Notes: a model not told the origin generated them from the sequence alone. A stretch of DNA of 43,142 bases from an uncultured Alphaproteobacteria bacterium (GCA_937891825.1 CALAHN010000100.1:1-43142); one strand, 5' to 3'. Shown: positions 16,211 to 23,988, counted from the first letter of the stretch. Numbers and translations: made by a program.

Positions 16211-17646
16211 CCAGCCCGAAAGCCGCAACCGACAAGATCCGCTGCGACGCCTGTCCCGTCATGTGCTACGTCGCCCCCGGCCGCGCCGGCGCCTGCGACC
16301 GCTATGCCAATATCGATGGCCGCATCGTCCGGACCGACCCCCTGACGGTGCTCGACCGGCGCATCGAGGCCGGTGGCGAGATCAAACCCTTCCTGGCGGC
16401 CGACTGGCAGGACGCGCCCTTCGCGCCGGACGAACTGTTCGTCACCGCCATCGGCGCCGGCACCACCTATCCGGATTACAAGCCGGCCCCCTTCATCGTC
16501 AGTCGCGAGATCGACGGCGTCGATTTCATCACGGTCGTCAGCGAGGCGATATTCTCCTATTGCGGCGCCAAGGTGAAAATCGACACCGACCGCCATGTCG
16601 GCGACGAAGCCAAGACGGTGCGCAGCAATGGCGAGGCCATCGGCATCGTCATGACGGGCGAATACGGCTCGCAGATGCTGTCGCTCGGCGGCGTCGACCA
16701 TCTGACCGGCGGCGGCAAGAAGGAAGGCCGGGAGACCTGCGACGCGCTCATGCGGCTTTGCAACAAGCAAGCTGTCGAACTGACCATCGATGACGGCTCG
16801 ACGCTTGTGGTCCAGGCCGGCAAGCCGCCGATCGTCGACGGCAAGCCGGAAGCGCGCATGCGGGTCGGCTGCGGTTCGGCGACGATCGGCATGTTCGCCT
16901 CCCAGTGGCAGGGTCTGGTCGACGAGGTCGTGGTGGTCGACGATCACATCACCGGCGTCGTGTCGGAGCATCAGGCCGGCAAGGTGCTGGACTGGGCGGA
17001 CACCGGCATCCGCATTCTCGGCCGCCGCTCGACGCCGGGCCGCTATTTCGAGGTGGCGGCGCCCGGCCTCGGCTGGGGCGGAACCGATATCGAGGACCCG
17101 CTTACCATCCTTGGCGGCTGGAACGCCAAAAAGGGCGCCCGACCCGGCCTGACGCTGCTGATGGTCTCAACCACCGGCGAGCATCACGGCTATTACGTGC
17201 TGGACGAGGACCTGCAGCCGCGCCGCCAGCCTGTGCCCGCCGCGCTGCTGCCCTCGGTCGAGTTGATCGGCGAGAACTGCGAGCCGGCGCTCTGCACGGT
17301 CCTGTTCATGGGCGGAGCGGGCGGATCGTTGCGCTCGGGCGTCACGCGGAACCCCGTGCAGTTGACCCGCTCCGTCCAGGCGAAGCGCACGACCGTCACT
17401 CTCGGCGGCGCGCCGGCCTATGTCTGGCCCGGCGGCGGCATCACGGTGATGACGGACGTGACGGCAATGCCGGACAACGCCTTCGGCTATGTCCCGACCC
17501 CGGCGATCGTGGCGCCGTTGGAGTTCACAACGACAAGGTATGAGTACCAAAAATTGGGCGGTCACGATAGTTTCGTACGTGAAATTAGCGATGTGTTGGC
17601 GAATGGCGGCGAATATGGAGCGGCGACGCGCGCCATTGCCAGGTAA
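16207..17646 (+). CDS. 6-hydroxynicotinate reductase-like iron-sulfur protein
   Basis: A 479-residue protein I recognise as resembling proteins annotated as 6-hydroxynicotinate reductase. In Eubacterium barkeri nicotinate fermentation that enzyme reduces 6-hydroxynicotinate to 1,4,5,6-tetrahydro-6-oxonicotinate. An N-terminal cluster motif is clear: Cys13, Cys16, Cys20 and Cys30 (CX2CX3CX9C), fit for a 4Fe-4S cluster. More Cys occur at SYCGAKV, RVGCGSATIG and ENCEPALC. No signal peptide or membrane helix is visible. The start overlaps the Mo-subunit stop (ATGA) and the UPF0280 gene starts six bases after its stop, so hydroxylation and reduction are co-expressed. The last ~40 codons are noticeably less GC-rich than the rest. 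The actual substrate may be a different hydroxylated N-ring; function is by family resemblance and context. Confidence 0.65.
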   Translation: MTSPKAATDKIRCDACPVMCYVAPGRAGACDRYANIDGRIVRTDPLTVLDRRIEAGGEIKPFLAADWQDAPFAPDELFVTAIGAGTTYPDYKPAPFIVSREIDGVDFITVVSEAIFSYCGAKVKIDTDRHVGDEAKTVRSNGEAIGIVMTGEYGSQMLSLGGVDHLTGGGKKEGRETCDALMRLCNKQAVELTIDDGSTLVVQAGKPPIVDGKPEARMRVGCGSATIGMFASQWQGLVDEVVVVDDHITGVVSEHQAGKVLDWADTGIRILGRRSTPGRYFEVAAPGLGWGGTDIEDPLTILGGWNAKKGARPGLTLLMVSTTGEHHGYYVLDEDLQPRRQPVPAALLPSVELIGENCEPALCTVLFMGGAGGSLRSGVTRNPVQLTRSVQAKRTTVTLGGAPAYVWPGGGITVMTDVTAMPDNAFGYVPTPAIVAPLEFTTTRYEYQKLGGHDSFVREISDVLANGGEYGAATRAIAR

Positions 17647-17652
17647 CCCTCC

Positions 17653-18489
17653 ATGCAGACCCCACAAGCTCACCTGTTGCCCGACGGCAGGCTGCACTTG
17701 CATCACGGCCCGATCGACCTGATCGCCGAAGCCTTCGGCCCCGGGAAGAAACCGGCCTACAACCGGGTGTTTCGGCGGTTCGGTACAATTTTAGGCGATT
17801 TGACCCGTGAATTGCCGGCGCTCCGCCGGGATATCCGCCATTGCCCGACGATCGCGGACCCTGTCGGCCGCAACATGGCCCACGTCGCCGGTCTCTACGC
17901 GCCGGAATTCGTGACTCCAATGGCCGCCGTCGCCGGCGCCGTCGCCGACGCCATGCTGACCGCCCTCGTCGCGGGCGAGGGCATTGAAAAGGCTTATGTG
18001 AACAATGGCGGCGACGTCGCCCTCTACCTGACGCCCGGCGAACGCTTCGTCGCCGCCGTCGTCGCCGAACAGAGCGGCGCCTTTCAGGTATCGGCCGAAT
18101 CGATCGTGCGCGGCGTCGCGACCTCCGGCTGGCGCGGCCGCAGCCATTCCCTCGGCATCGCCGACGCCGTGACCGTGCTGGCGGCGACCGCCGCCGAAGC
18201 CGACGTCGCGGCGACGATGATCGCCAACCGCGTGGACCTGCCGGGACACCCGGCCATCGGCCGCGCGCCAGCGGTCGCGTTGAGCCCGGACAGCGACCTC
18301 GGCGATCTCCTGGTGACGGTCGAAGTCGGCGCGCTCGACGCCGCCGAAACCGACGCCGCGCTCGACGCGGGCGCAGTTTACGCCGACACCCTGTTCGACC
18401 GCGGCCTGATCGTCGCGGCCGCCCTCCAGTTGAACGGCGCGCTCCGGATCGTCGGCGAAACCAACCATCGCCAATCGCTCCGATCGTAG
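17653..18489 (+). CDS. UPF0280 family protein (ApbE-like fold)
   Basis: A 278-residue member of UPF0280, a family of unknown activity related to the flavin transferase ApbE. ApbE-like features are PMAAVAGAVADAM, the glycine pair in AYVNNGGDVALYL, and a C-terminal SLGIADAVTVLAATAAEAD resembling the metal/flavin-site region. It is last in the operon FAD subunit, fused Mo subunit, reductase-like protein, UPF0280. I recall the same reductase-UPF0280 pairing in other proteobacteria, which suggests a maturation, flavin-delivery or partner-subunit role for the reductase; this is inference. No secretion signal is present, unlike classical ApbE, so it should act in the cytoplasm. A strong palindrome follows the stop. 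Confidence 0.75.
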   Translation: MQTPQAHLLPDGRLHLHHGPIDLIAEAFGPGKKPAYNRVFRRFGTILGDLTRELPALRRDIRHCPTIADPVGRNMAHVAGLYAPEFVTPMAAVAGAVADAMLTALVAGEGIEKAYVNNGGDVALYLTPGERFVAAVVAEQSGAFQVSAESIVRGVATSGWRGRSHSLGIADAVTVLAATAAEADVAATMIANRVDLPGHPAIGRAPAVALSPDSDLGDLLVTVEVGALDAAETDAALDAGAVYADTLFDRGLIVAAALQLNGALRIVGETNHRQSLRS

Positions 18490-18511
18490 GCGGCGCGCGG
18501 CAGCTTGCCAC

Positions 18512-18549
18512 TAGAACATGGCGCGTCCAGGTGGACGCGCCATGTTCTA
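18512..18549. repeat. Perfect 18-bp inverted repeat with 2-nt centre (REP-like / bidirectional terminator)
   Basis: The arms at 18512-18529 and 18532-18549 are exact reverse complements with only GG between. It lies between the convergent UPF0280 and SDR genes, so it may end transcription from both sides, although no T-run follows on either strand. With the hairpin at 18560-18612 it forms a compound palindromic element of the kind scattered in alphaproteobacterial intergenic regions. Confidence 0.85.
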
Positions 18550-18559
18550 CCTTATTGAA

Positions 18560-18612
18560 ATCGATCAAATTATCCAATCGTAGGCGATTCCGCCTAAGAT
18601 TGGTTTGATCTA
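18560..18612. repeat. Second, interrupted palindrome of the intergenic element
   Basis: Paired blocks GATCAAA/TTTGATC, CCAATC/GATTGG and TAGGCG/CGCCTA nest around GATTC. The right end includes the SDR stop codon. A partly similar 55-bp stretch occurs at 41011-41065, sharing the outer ATCGATC, the central CGATTCCGC and the terminal TTGATCTA at almost the same spacing, so this may be a dispersed repeat family. Confidence 0.7.
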
Positions 18613-19404
18613 GCGCGGCCAGTCGCGGACGTTCAGTAGGCCGCCGTCGATCGGCAGCATCGCGCCGGTGATCCAGCGTGCTTCGTCGCTCGCGAGATAG
18701 ACCATGCCCCAACCGACATCCCAGCCGAGGCCTTCGCGGCGGAGCGGGACCATCGCGGCGCGGCGCGCCCGTGCTTCCGTGCCCTGGCTTTCAACCATGG
18801 GCGTGTAGACCGTGCCGACGACGATGCAGTTGGCGCGAATGCCATCCTTGGCATAATCGGCCGCGAGGGAGAGCGTCAGCCCGAGCAGGCCGGCCTTGGC
18901 GGCGGCATAGGCGGCCGCGCCCGTATGGCTCATCAAGCCCAGCACGCCGACGACCGACGAAATGTTCAGGATCGAGCCGCCGCCCGCCCGCTGCATCGCC
19001 GGCAGACAGGCCTTGGACGCCAGCATCGCCGACGTCAGGTTGAGGGCGAGCGTCGCATGCCAGTCGGCTTCCGCGAGCGCGGAGACCGAGCCCGAGCGCC
19101 CGGCGCTGCCGCCGACATTGTTGCAAAGCACGTCAATCCGCCCGAAGCGCGCTTCTGCCGCTTCCGCCATGGCCTGCATGTCGCTCGCCTGGGTGACATC
19201 GGCCGCAAATGACATCGCGACGCCGCCTTCCGCCTCGATCTCCGCCTTGAGCGTCTGGCCGCGCTCCGCCGAACGATTGACCAGAACCAGCTTCGCGCCT
19301 TCCCGCGCCGCCAGGATCGCCATCGCCTTGCCGGTGCCGACGCCCTCCGAACGGGAAGCAGCGCCGGTCACGACCACAACCTTGTCCTGCAAGCGCCCGG
19401 TCAT
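18610..19404 (-). CDS. Short-chain dehydrogenase/reductase
   Basis: A 264-residue classical SDR, a cytoplasmic NAD(P)-dependent alcohol/ketone oxidoreductase. The cofactor loop TGAASRSEGVGTG is at residues 13-25 and is longer than the usual TGxxxGxG. NNVGG follows near residue 95, the catalytic Ser lies in NISSVVG (about 149-150), and Tyr166 and Lys170 in AAAYAAAKAG complete the site. The Ser-Tyr spacing is a few residues longer than usual. Its start overlaps the stop of the transglutaminase-like gene (ATGA), so the two form one minus-strand unit divergent from the VOC gene. Substrate is not deducible; it may oxidise or reduce a hydroxy-acid intermediate of the local pathway. Confidence 0.9.
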   Translation of the reverse strand: MTGRLQDKVVVVTGAASRSEGVGTGKAMAILAAREGAKLVLVNRSAERGQTLKAEIEAEGGVAMSFAADVTQASDMQAMAEAAEARFGRIDVLCNNVGGSAGRSGSVSALAEADWHATLALNLTSAMLASKACLPAMQRAGGGSILNISSVVGVLGLMSHTGAAAYAAAKAGLLGLTLSLAADYAKDGIRANCIVVGTVYTPMVESQGTEARARRAAMVPLRREGLGWDVGWGMVYLASDEARWITGAMLPIDGGLLNVRDWPR

Positions 19405-20126
19405 TGGGCAAGCCCCTTGGCGAAGCCCGGCGGGTAGTAGGCCGCGAACTCATCCCGGATGCGGTCCAGCGGCAGGTCCGACCAGTAGCCATGGTCTTTC
19501 AGGTATTCCATGCGCAGGTTCCGGTCGGCGTCATACTCCTGGAGGATCGCATGGGAGCGGCCGTCGAACTCGGTCGCGCCGACGCCGAACCGGTCGCACA
19601 TTTCCTTGTTGAAGGCCGGCGCCGCCTTGACCCAGCGCCCCTCCAGATACAGCGTCGCGTAGCCGTGATGGATGAAGACGTCGCAGTCGCCCATCTTCTC
19701 CTGAAGCTTGGGCGTCGTGAAGTGATTGATCACGTCGCTGAGGCCGATCGCCGCCGGAATGCCGACGGCGCGCGCCGTCGCGGCCAGCAGCACGGCCTTT
19801 GGAATACAGAACGCGGCCCCCTCCTCGATGACTGTGCTCGCCCGAAAGGCCTTCGGATTGAAATCGATGCGGAAGGCGTCGTATCGGATCCGATCCCGCG
19901 CGGCATAGAACAACGCCACTGCCTGGTCGACAGGATCCTGCAAGCCAGCCGTCGCCTCAGCGGTGAAAGCCGCGACGACGGGGTGTTCGAAGTCGAGAAA
20001 CGGCGTCGGCGCCAGGTAGTCTTCCGGCCGACGCGGCGCGCCATAGGGAGTGAAAATCACGGGGGTGGGTCCGCCCATTGCAGAATACGGGATGACAGTG
20101 TCGCGTTTTGGGGCTTTGGAATCCAT
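19401..20126 (-). CDS. Transglutaminase-like domain protein
   Basis: A 241-residue protein with a transglutaminase/papain-like core. The nucleophile candidate is Cys107 in EEGAAFCIPKAVLL and the His is at 153-154 in FIHHGYATLYLEGRWVK. The third position, normally Asp in a DPT-type motif, reads AAPAFN (168-173), so Asp is absent and Asn173 may serve instead. Similar bacterial proteins act as peptidases or amide hydrolases, but none of their substrates applies with certainty. I used the ATG at 20126; Met17 (20078) is possible. It leads the two-gene unit with the SDR. No signal peptide, so it should be cytoplasmic, perhaps acting on an amide or ester intermediate. Confidence 0.75.
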   Translation of the reverse strand: MDSKAPKRDTVIPYSAMGGPTPVIFTPYGAPRRPEDYLAPTPFLDFEHPVVAAFTAEATAGLQDPVDQAVALFYAARDRIRYDAFRIDFNPKAFRASTVIEEGAAFCIPKAVLLAATARAVGIPAAIGLSDVINHFTTPKLQEKMGDCDVFIHHGYATLYLEGRWVKAAPAFNKEMCDRFGVGATEFDGRSHAILQEYDADRNLRMEYLKDHGYWSDLPLDRIRDEFAAYYPPGFAKGLAQ

Positions 20127-20136
20127 CCCCTGTCGT

Positions 20137-20148
20137 GATTAGATAATC
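20137..20148. promoter_or_regulatory. Small palindrome with -10-like box in a divergent promoter gap
   Basis: GATTAGATAATC (GATTA/TAATC) lies in the 50-bp gap between the divergent transglutaminase-like and VOC genes. It contains GATAAT (20142-20147), five of six to a -10 box, followed by AAGGA at about 20162. No good -35 is visible. It does not match the MarR-type palindromes near 12.0 and 12.6 kb. Confidence 0.3.
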
Positions 20149-20176
20149 GTCCCTCGCACAAAAGGATGGGCGCCCC

Positions 20177-21037
20177 ATGCAAGCGTTCGACCGCACCCAA
20201 GAAGATATCGGCAATATCGTATCGCTCGAGCACGTGAATACCCGCGTGCCCGACCAGGGCCTCGCCACGACGTTTTACGTGATGGGCATGGGACTGACGC
20301 GCGATCCCTATCTCGTCACCGGCACGGCGAACATGTGGATCAACGCCGGCAAGACGCAGTTCCATCTGCCGACCGGCGGCGCCCAGGTCCTGAACGGCCA
20401 TACCGGCCTCGTCATGCCGGGCCGCAAGGCGCTGCTGGAGCGGCTGAAGTCGGTCGCGAAACCGCTGGAGGGCACCGCTTTCCAGTACAAGGCGGCGAAA
20501 GGCCATGTCGATGTGGTCTGCCCTTGGGGCAACCGCTTCCGCGTCTTCGAGCCGTCGGAGCAGTTCGGCCGCCTCCGCCTCGGCATCGCCTATGTCGAGG
20601 TCGATGCGCCGAAGGGCTCGGCCAAGGCGATCGCCCGTTTCTATCGGGAGATCATGGAGACCGCGGCCGACACGAAAGGCGGCGCGGCTCATGTCTCCGT
20701 CGGCGAAGGCCAGACGCTGATCTACCGCGAGACGAAGGCCGAACCGCCCGCCTATGACGGCCACCATATCGCTGTCTACCTCGCCAACTTTTCCCGGCCC
20801 TATAATCGCCTGCTGGAGCGCGGCCTCGTGACCGAGGAGAGCGACCAGCATCAGTACCGCTTCCTGGACGTCATCGATCTCGACAACGGCGAGCCGCTCG
20901 TCCGGCTGGAGCATGAAGTCCGCAGCATGCTGCACCCGCTCTACGGCCGCGTGCACACCAACCGCAACCCGGCCCAGACGAACCGGATGTTCTCGCCAAG
21001 CCACGAAGAGAACGCCTGGGCGATGCCGGTCGCATGA
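20177..21037 (+). CDS. VOC-superfamily protein (two-domain glyoxalase/extradiol dioxygenase fold)
   Basis: A 286-residue protein with two vicinal-oxygen-chelate modules. The first begins at SLEHVNTRVPD (about 16-26), giving a likely metal His in EHVN, with GHVDVVCPWGNRFRVFEPS closing it. The second begins near LGIAYVEVDAP (about 138), with HHIAVYLANF and EPLVRLEHEVRSM. Members of this superfamily include glyoxalases, ring-cleaving dioxygenases and non-catalytic binding proteins, and I cannot choose among them. AAGGA precedes ATG 20177 by about ten bases. It opens a four-gene plus-strand operon with a luciferase-like flavoprotein and two Lin0512 proteins; the next start overlaps its stop (ATGA). 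Confidence 0.8.
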   Translation: MQAFDRTQEDIGNIVSLEHVNTRVPDQGLATTFYVMGMGLTRDPYLVTGTANMWINAGKTQFHLPTGGAQVLNGHTGLVMPGRKALLERLKSVAKPLEGTAFQYKAAKGHVDVVCPWGNRFRVFEPSEQFGRLRLGIAYVEVDAPKGSAKAIARFYREIMETAADTKGGAAHVSVGEGQTLIYRETKAEPPAYDGHHIAVYLANFSRPYNRLLERGLVTEESDQHQYRFLDVIDLDNGEPLVRLEHEVRSMLHPLYGRVHTNRNPAQTNRMFSPSHEENAWAMPVA

Positions 21038-21930
21038 AGATCGGTTACAGCATCCCGAGCAATCAGGGCGTCGACGACGCCCGCGCCCTGATCGACCTTG
21101 GCGTTCTGGCGGAGGAGCTCGGCCTCGACAGCGTCTGGGCGAGCGAGCACCTGTTCCACTCCGCCTATATCGCCGAGCGCCTGGACAATCGGCCTTATTA
21201 CGAGCCCCTGACGATCCTGACAGCGGTCGCGGCACGAACCCAGCGCATCCGGCTCGGCACCTCGGTTCTGGTGCTGCCCTGGCACGATCCGCCGCGTCTC
21301 GGCAAGGTCGTGGCGACCCTCGACCATGTCTCCCGGGGCAGGGTCGACCTTGGCGTCGGCGTCGCGACCACCGAGGACGAGTTCAATAATCTCGGGGTCG
21401 ATTTCAAGTCGCGCGGCAAGCGGGCGAACGAGGTTCTGGGGGCGCTCCGCGCGCTCTGGACCGAGGAACGGCCGGAGTTCGCGGGCGAATTCTACCAGTA
21501 TTCCGGACTGAAGTTCTCGCCGAAGCCCTTCCAGAAGCCCCATCCACCCATCCTGATCGGCGGCCACAGTCCGGCCGCGATCCGGCGGATCGCCGCCTAT
21601 GGCGACGGCTGGCACACGCTCCGGCAATCGCCGGACGAGGTCAGGGATACGCTGCCCGCGATCCAGGCGGCGATGCAGGCGGCGGGACGCGACCCTGGGA
21701 CGCTGCGGACGTCGATCAGCATCGGCCTTATGCCGGCGGGCGACGCGCCGACAAAGCCGCCTGAACAACGGCGGAGCCTTTCCGGCGCCGACGGGGATGT
21801 CGCCGCGACCATGCGCGCCTATGAGGCCGCTGGCGTCGACGAGATCGTCATCACCACCTCGAGCGCCGATCCGGCGGTCCACAAGGCCGCCCTCATGCGG
21901 ATATCCGACGACATTCGACCGAAACTCTGA
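21034..21930 (+). CDS. Luciferase-like (LLM) flavin-dependent oxidoreductase
   Basis: A 298-residue TIM-barrel protein of the bacterial luciferase superfamily. Typical segments are GLDSVWASEHLF (about 30-41), RIRLGTSVLVLPWHDP, LDHVSRGRVDLGVGVA and PPILIGGHSPAAIRRIAAYGDGW. Relatives are often labelled F420-dependent; in an alphaproteobacterium FMNH2 from a partner reductase is at least as likely, and no F420 gene is in the window. It may be a monooxygenase or dehydrogenase. Its ATG overlaps the VOC stop by four bases, so the two proteins are made together, which fits successive oxidative steps on one substrate. No export signal is visible. Confidence 0.88.
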   Translation: MKIGYSIPSNQGVDDARALIDLGVLAEELGLDSVWASEHLFHSAYIAERLDNRPYYEPLTILTAVAARTQRIRLGTSVLVLPWHDPPRLGKVVATLDHVSRGRVDLGVGVATTEDEFNNLGVDFKSRGKRANEVLGALRALWTEERPEFAGEFYQYSGLKFSPKPFQKPHPPILIGGHSPAAIRRIAAYGDGWHTLRQSPDEVRDTLPAIQAAMQAAGRDPGTLRTSISIGLMPAGDAPTKPPEQRRSLSGADGDVAATMRAYEAAGVDEIVITTSSADPAVHKAALMRISDDIRPKL

Positions 21931-21946
21931 AGGACAAAGTCCAAAC

Positions 21947-22288
21947 ATGGCCTGGAAACGCATGGTGCTGGAAATCGGCATGGGCACGGATATTCGCGGC
22001 GGCGACAGCACGAAGGCCGCGGTCCGCGCGCTGAAGGACGCGCTTTGGCATAACACCCTGACGATCGGCGCCCTCGTCGGCCAGAATGCCGACGACATGC
22101 GCGTCGATGTCACCATCGGCGTGCCGAACCCGGAAACCGTCGACAAGGCTCAGGTGCTGGCCGTGCTGCCCCACGGCACGGGCACGGTCAAAACCGTCGT
22201 CGGCGGCCTCTCGATCCCGAAGGACGGATCGAGCGACGTCACCCTGATCGCCCACGCGGCCGCGGCCGTCTACATGGATATCGCCTGA
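21947..22288 (+). CDS. Lin0512-family protein, copy 1
   Basis: A 113-residue member of the Lin0512 family (PF09585), whose function is unknown. Family features are an N-terminal MVLEIGMGTDIRGGDSTKAA, a central VDVTIGVPNPETVD and a C-terminal TVVGGLSIP near the end. It starts at ATG 21947, 16 bases after the luciferase-like gene, with AAGGA upstream at longer-than-usual spacing. Its stop overlaps the start of copy 2 by one base (TGATG). The two copies probably form a hetero-oligomer. The frame is open upstream inside the previous gene, but that extension is not part of the family. Confidence 0.85.
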   Translation: MAWKRMVLEIGMGTDIRGGDSTKAAVRALKDALWHNTLTIGALVGQNADDMRVDVTIGVPNPETVDKAQVLAVLPHGTGTVKTVVGGLSIPKDGSSDVTLIAHAAAAVYMDIA

Positions 22289-22632
22289 TGGCCAAGCAAC
22301 GCGTCATTCTGGAAATGGGCGCCGGCAACGACCTGCACGGGCGCGACTACACCAAGGCTGCGATCCGGGCTGTCGACGACGCCCTGCATCACAGCTCCCT
22401 GACCTTCATCCGCAATCTCGGCATCGACAAGTCGACGCTTCAGGTGGACGTCACCATCGGCGTGCAGAACCCGGACGCCGTGGACACGGCGAAGGTCGCG
22501 GCCCGGTTGCCGGTCGGCAAGGTGACGGTGCGCGCGGTCCTTGGCGGCCTCGACGTGCCCGATGACGACGGCGACGACGTGGCCGTGATCGCAAGCGCCG
22601 CGATCGAGGTCAGGGTCGAGGCGAAAGGCTAA
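22288..22632 (+). CDS. Lin0512-family protein, copy 2
   Basis: A 114-residue paralogue of the preceding protein, matching family landmarks more closely: VILEMGAGNDLHGRDYTKAA, ALHHSSLTF, VDVTIGVQNPDAVD, PVGKVTVRAVLGGLDVP. It is the last gene of the VOC-led operon and ends five bases from the converging CoA-transferase B stop. Two diverged copies in tandem suggest a complex with two subunit types or two binding specificities. No catalytic motif is known for the family, and I do not assign an activity. Confidence 0.87.
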   Translation: MAKQRVILEMGAGNDLHGRDYTKAAIRAVDDALHHSSLTFIRNLGIDKSTLQVDVTIGVQNPDAVDTAKVAARLPVGKVTVRAVLGGLDVPDDDGDDVAVIASAAIEVRVEAKG

Positions 22633-22637
22633 ATCAG

Positions 22638-23309
22638 CTACACAGGCGCCGCCAGAACGCCGCAATCGGCGGCGAAGATCAGGGGGGCTTCGGTCTTCGC
22701 CCGGAGATCGGCCTCGGTCAGGCCCGCCAGCAGCTCCCGGACGACGAAGCCCTTTGGCGTCACGTCGACGACGGCGAGGTCGGTATAGACGCGGGTGACG
22801 CAGGCCGGCGCCGTCAGCGGCAGGCGGCAGGCGTTCAACAGGCGCGGCGCGCCGTCCTTCGTGCAGTGCTGCATGATCACCCGGACCTCGCCCGCGCCGA
22901 ACGCCAGGTCCATGGCGCCGCCGACAAGCTGGCCCTTGAGGGGAACCTGCATGTCCCAGTTCGCCAGGTCGCCGTTCGCCGCAACCTCGAAGCCGCCGAG
23001 CAAGGTCACGTCGATATGGCCGCCGCGGATCATCGCGAACGCGGCCGCCGAATCGACGATCACGCCGCCGGGCGCCAGGGTGACGCGGCGGCTGCCGGCG
23101 TCGACCAGGTCGGGGTCGGCCTCGTTCTCCGAAGCTTCCGGCCCGACGCCGATAATCCCGTTTTCCGACTGATAGACCACTTCCCGGCCGGGCGGCGCAT
23201 AGCCCGACGCCAGCACCGGCATGCCGATGCCGAGATTGACGACCATGCCATCTTCCAAATCCTGGGCGGCGCGCCAGGCGATGCCGTCGCGGCTGAGCGG
23301 CTTAACCAA
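22638..23309 (-). CDS. CoA-transferase subunit B (3-oxoacid / dicarboxylate type)
   Basis: A 223-residue beta subunit of a family I CoA-transferase (PcaJ/ScoB-like). The catalytic Glu49 lies in QSENGIIGVG, which forms the thioester with CoA during transfer. Other landmarks are NLGIGMPVLAS near residue 25 and GGFEVAANGDLANW. With subunit A it should move CoA from succinyl- or acetyl-CoA to a carboxylic acid. It is the last gene of a minus-strand operon and overlaps subunit A by 8 bases. In this island it probably activates the open-chain product of heterocycle breakdown, such as a dicarboxylic or oxo acid. Sequence alone does not separate 3-oxoadipate, acetoacetate or glutaconate specificity. 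Confidence 0.92.
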   Translation of the reverse strand: MVKPLSRDGIAWRAAQDLEDGMVVNLGIGMPVLASGYAPPGREVVYQSENGIIGVGPEASENEADPDLVDAGSRRVTLAPGGVIVDSAAAFAMIRGGHIDVTLLGGFEVAANGDLANWDMQVPLKGQLVGGAMDLAFGAGEVRVIMQHCTKDGAPRLLNACRLPLTAPACVTRVYTDLAVVDVTPKGFVVRELLAGLTEADLRAKTEAPLIFAADCGVLAAPV

Positions 23310-23988
23310 GGATCTCTCCTGTCTCTGGGGCGTGGATCACGCGATTGACGTAGACGCCGGGGCAATGGATCCGGTCCGGCGGCAAGAGGGTTTCGGAAAC
23401 GACGCCGACCTCGACGACCGCCACTTTGGACGCCATCGCCATGGCCGGGCCGAAATTCCCCTGGGTCCCATGAAACCGAATATTGCCCATGCGGTCGGCT
23501 TCGGCGGCGCGCAGGAACGCGAAATCCGCCTTCAGCGCTGTTTCCAGCACGGCCGGGCGACCGTCGAAGCTCCGGACTTCCTTGCCCTCGCCCAATTCCA
23601 GCCCCGCCGCCGTCGGCGTGAAGAACGCCGGGATGCCGGCGCCGCCCGCGCGGATACGCTCCGCGAAGGTGCCCTGGGGCGAAAGCTCGATCTTGAGCGC
23701 GCCTTCCTGCCATTGCCGCTCATAGGCGCTTGGCGTCGCGCCCCTGCCTCGGAACGCGCTACACACAGCCGCAATCACCCGGCGGTCGTCGAACAGCGAC
23801 GGCGCCTGGCCTTCGAGGAACCGCAGCGAATTGATGATCACCGTCAGGTCGCGGGCGTCATGGCGGGCGAGCGCGCGCATCAGGTTGACCGGCGCCCCCG
23901 CCCCGCCGAAGCCGGACATCATCAGCGTCATCCCGCTCGTGAGGCCGGCAAGCGCCGCCTCAAGCGATGGGACTCGTTTATCGATCAT
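23302..23988 (-). CDS. CoA-transferase subunit A (3-oxoacid / dicarboxylate type)
   Basis: A 228-residue alpha subunit (PcaI/ScoA-like). Features are the CoA-binding glycine loop MSGFGGAGAPVNLMRAL near residue 24, RIRAGGAGIPAFFTPTAAG, and the C-terminal HCPGVYVNRVI. The start ATG 23988 overlaps the preceding dehydrogenase stop (ATGA) and has GGAG eight bases upstream; the long frame to the right is the antisense continuation and is not used. It pairs with subunit B downstream. Co-transcription with two ketopantoate-reductase-like dehydrogenases suggests successive reduction or oxidation of a beta-oxo or formyl acid and CoA activation. Confidence 0.92.
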   Translation of the reverse strand: MIDKRVPSLEAALAGLTSGMTLMMSGFGGAGAPVNLMRALARHDARDLTVIINSLRFLEGQAPSLFDDRRVIAAVCSAFRGRGATPSAYERQWQEGALKIELSPQGTFAERIRAGGAGIPAFFTPTAAGLELGEGKEVRSFDGRPAVLETALKADFAFLRAAEADRMGNIRFHGTQGNFGPAMAMASKVAVVEVGVVSETLLPPDRIHCPGVYVNRVIHAPETGEILG

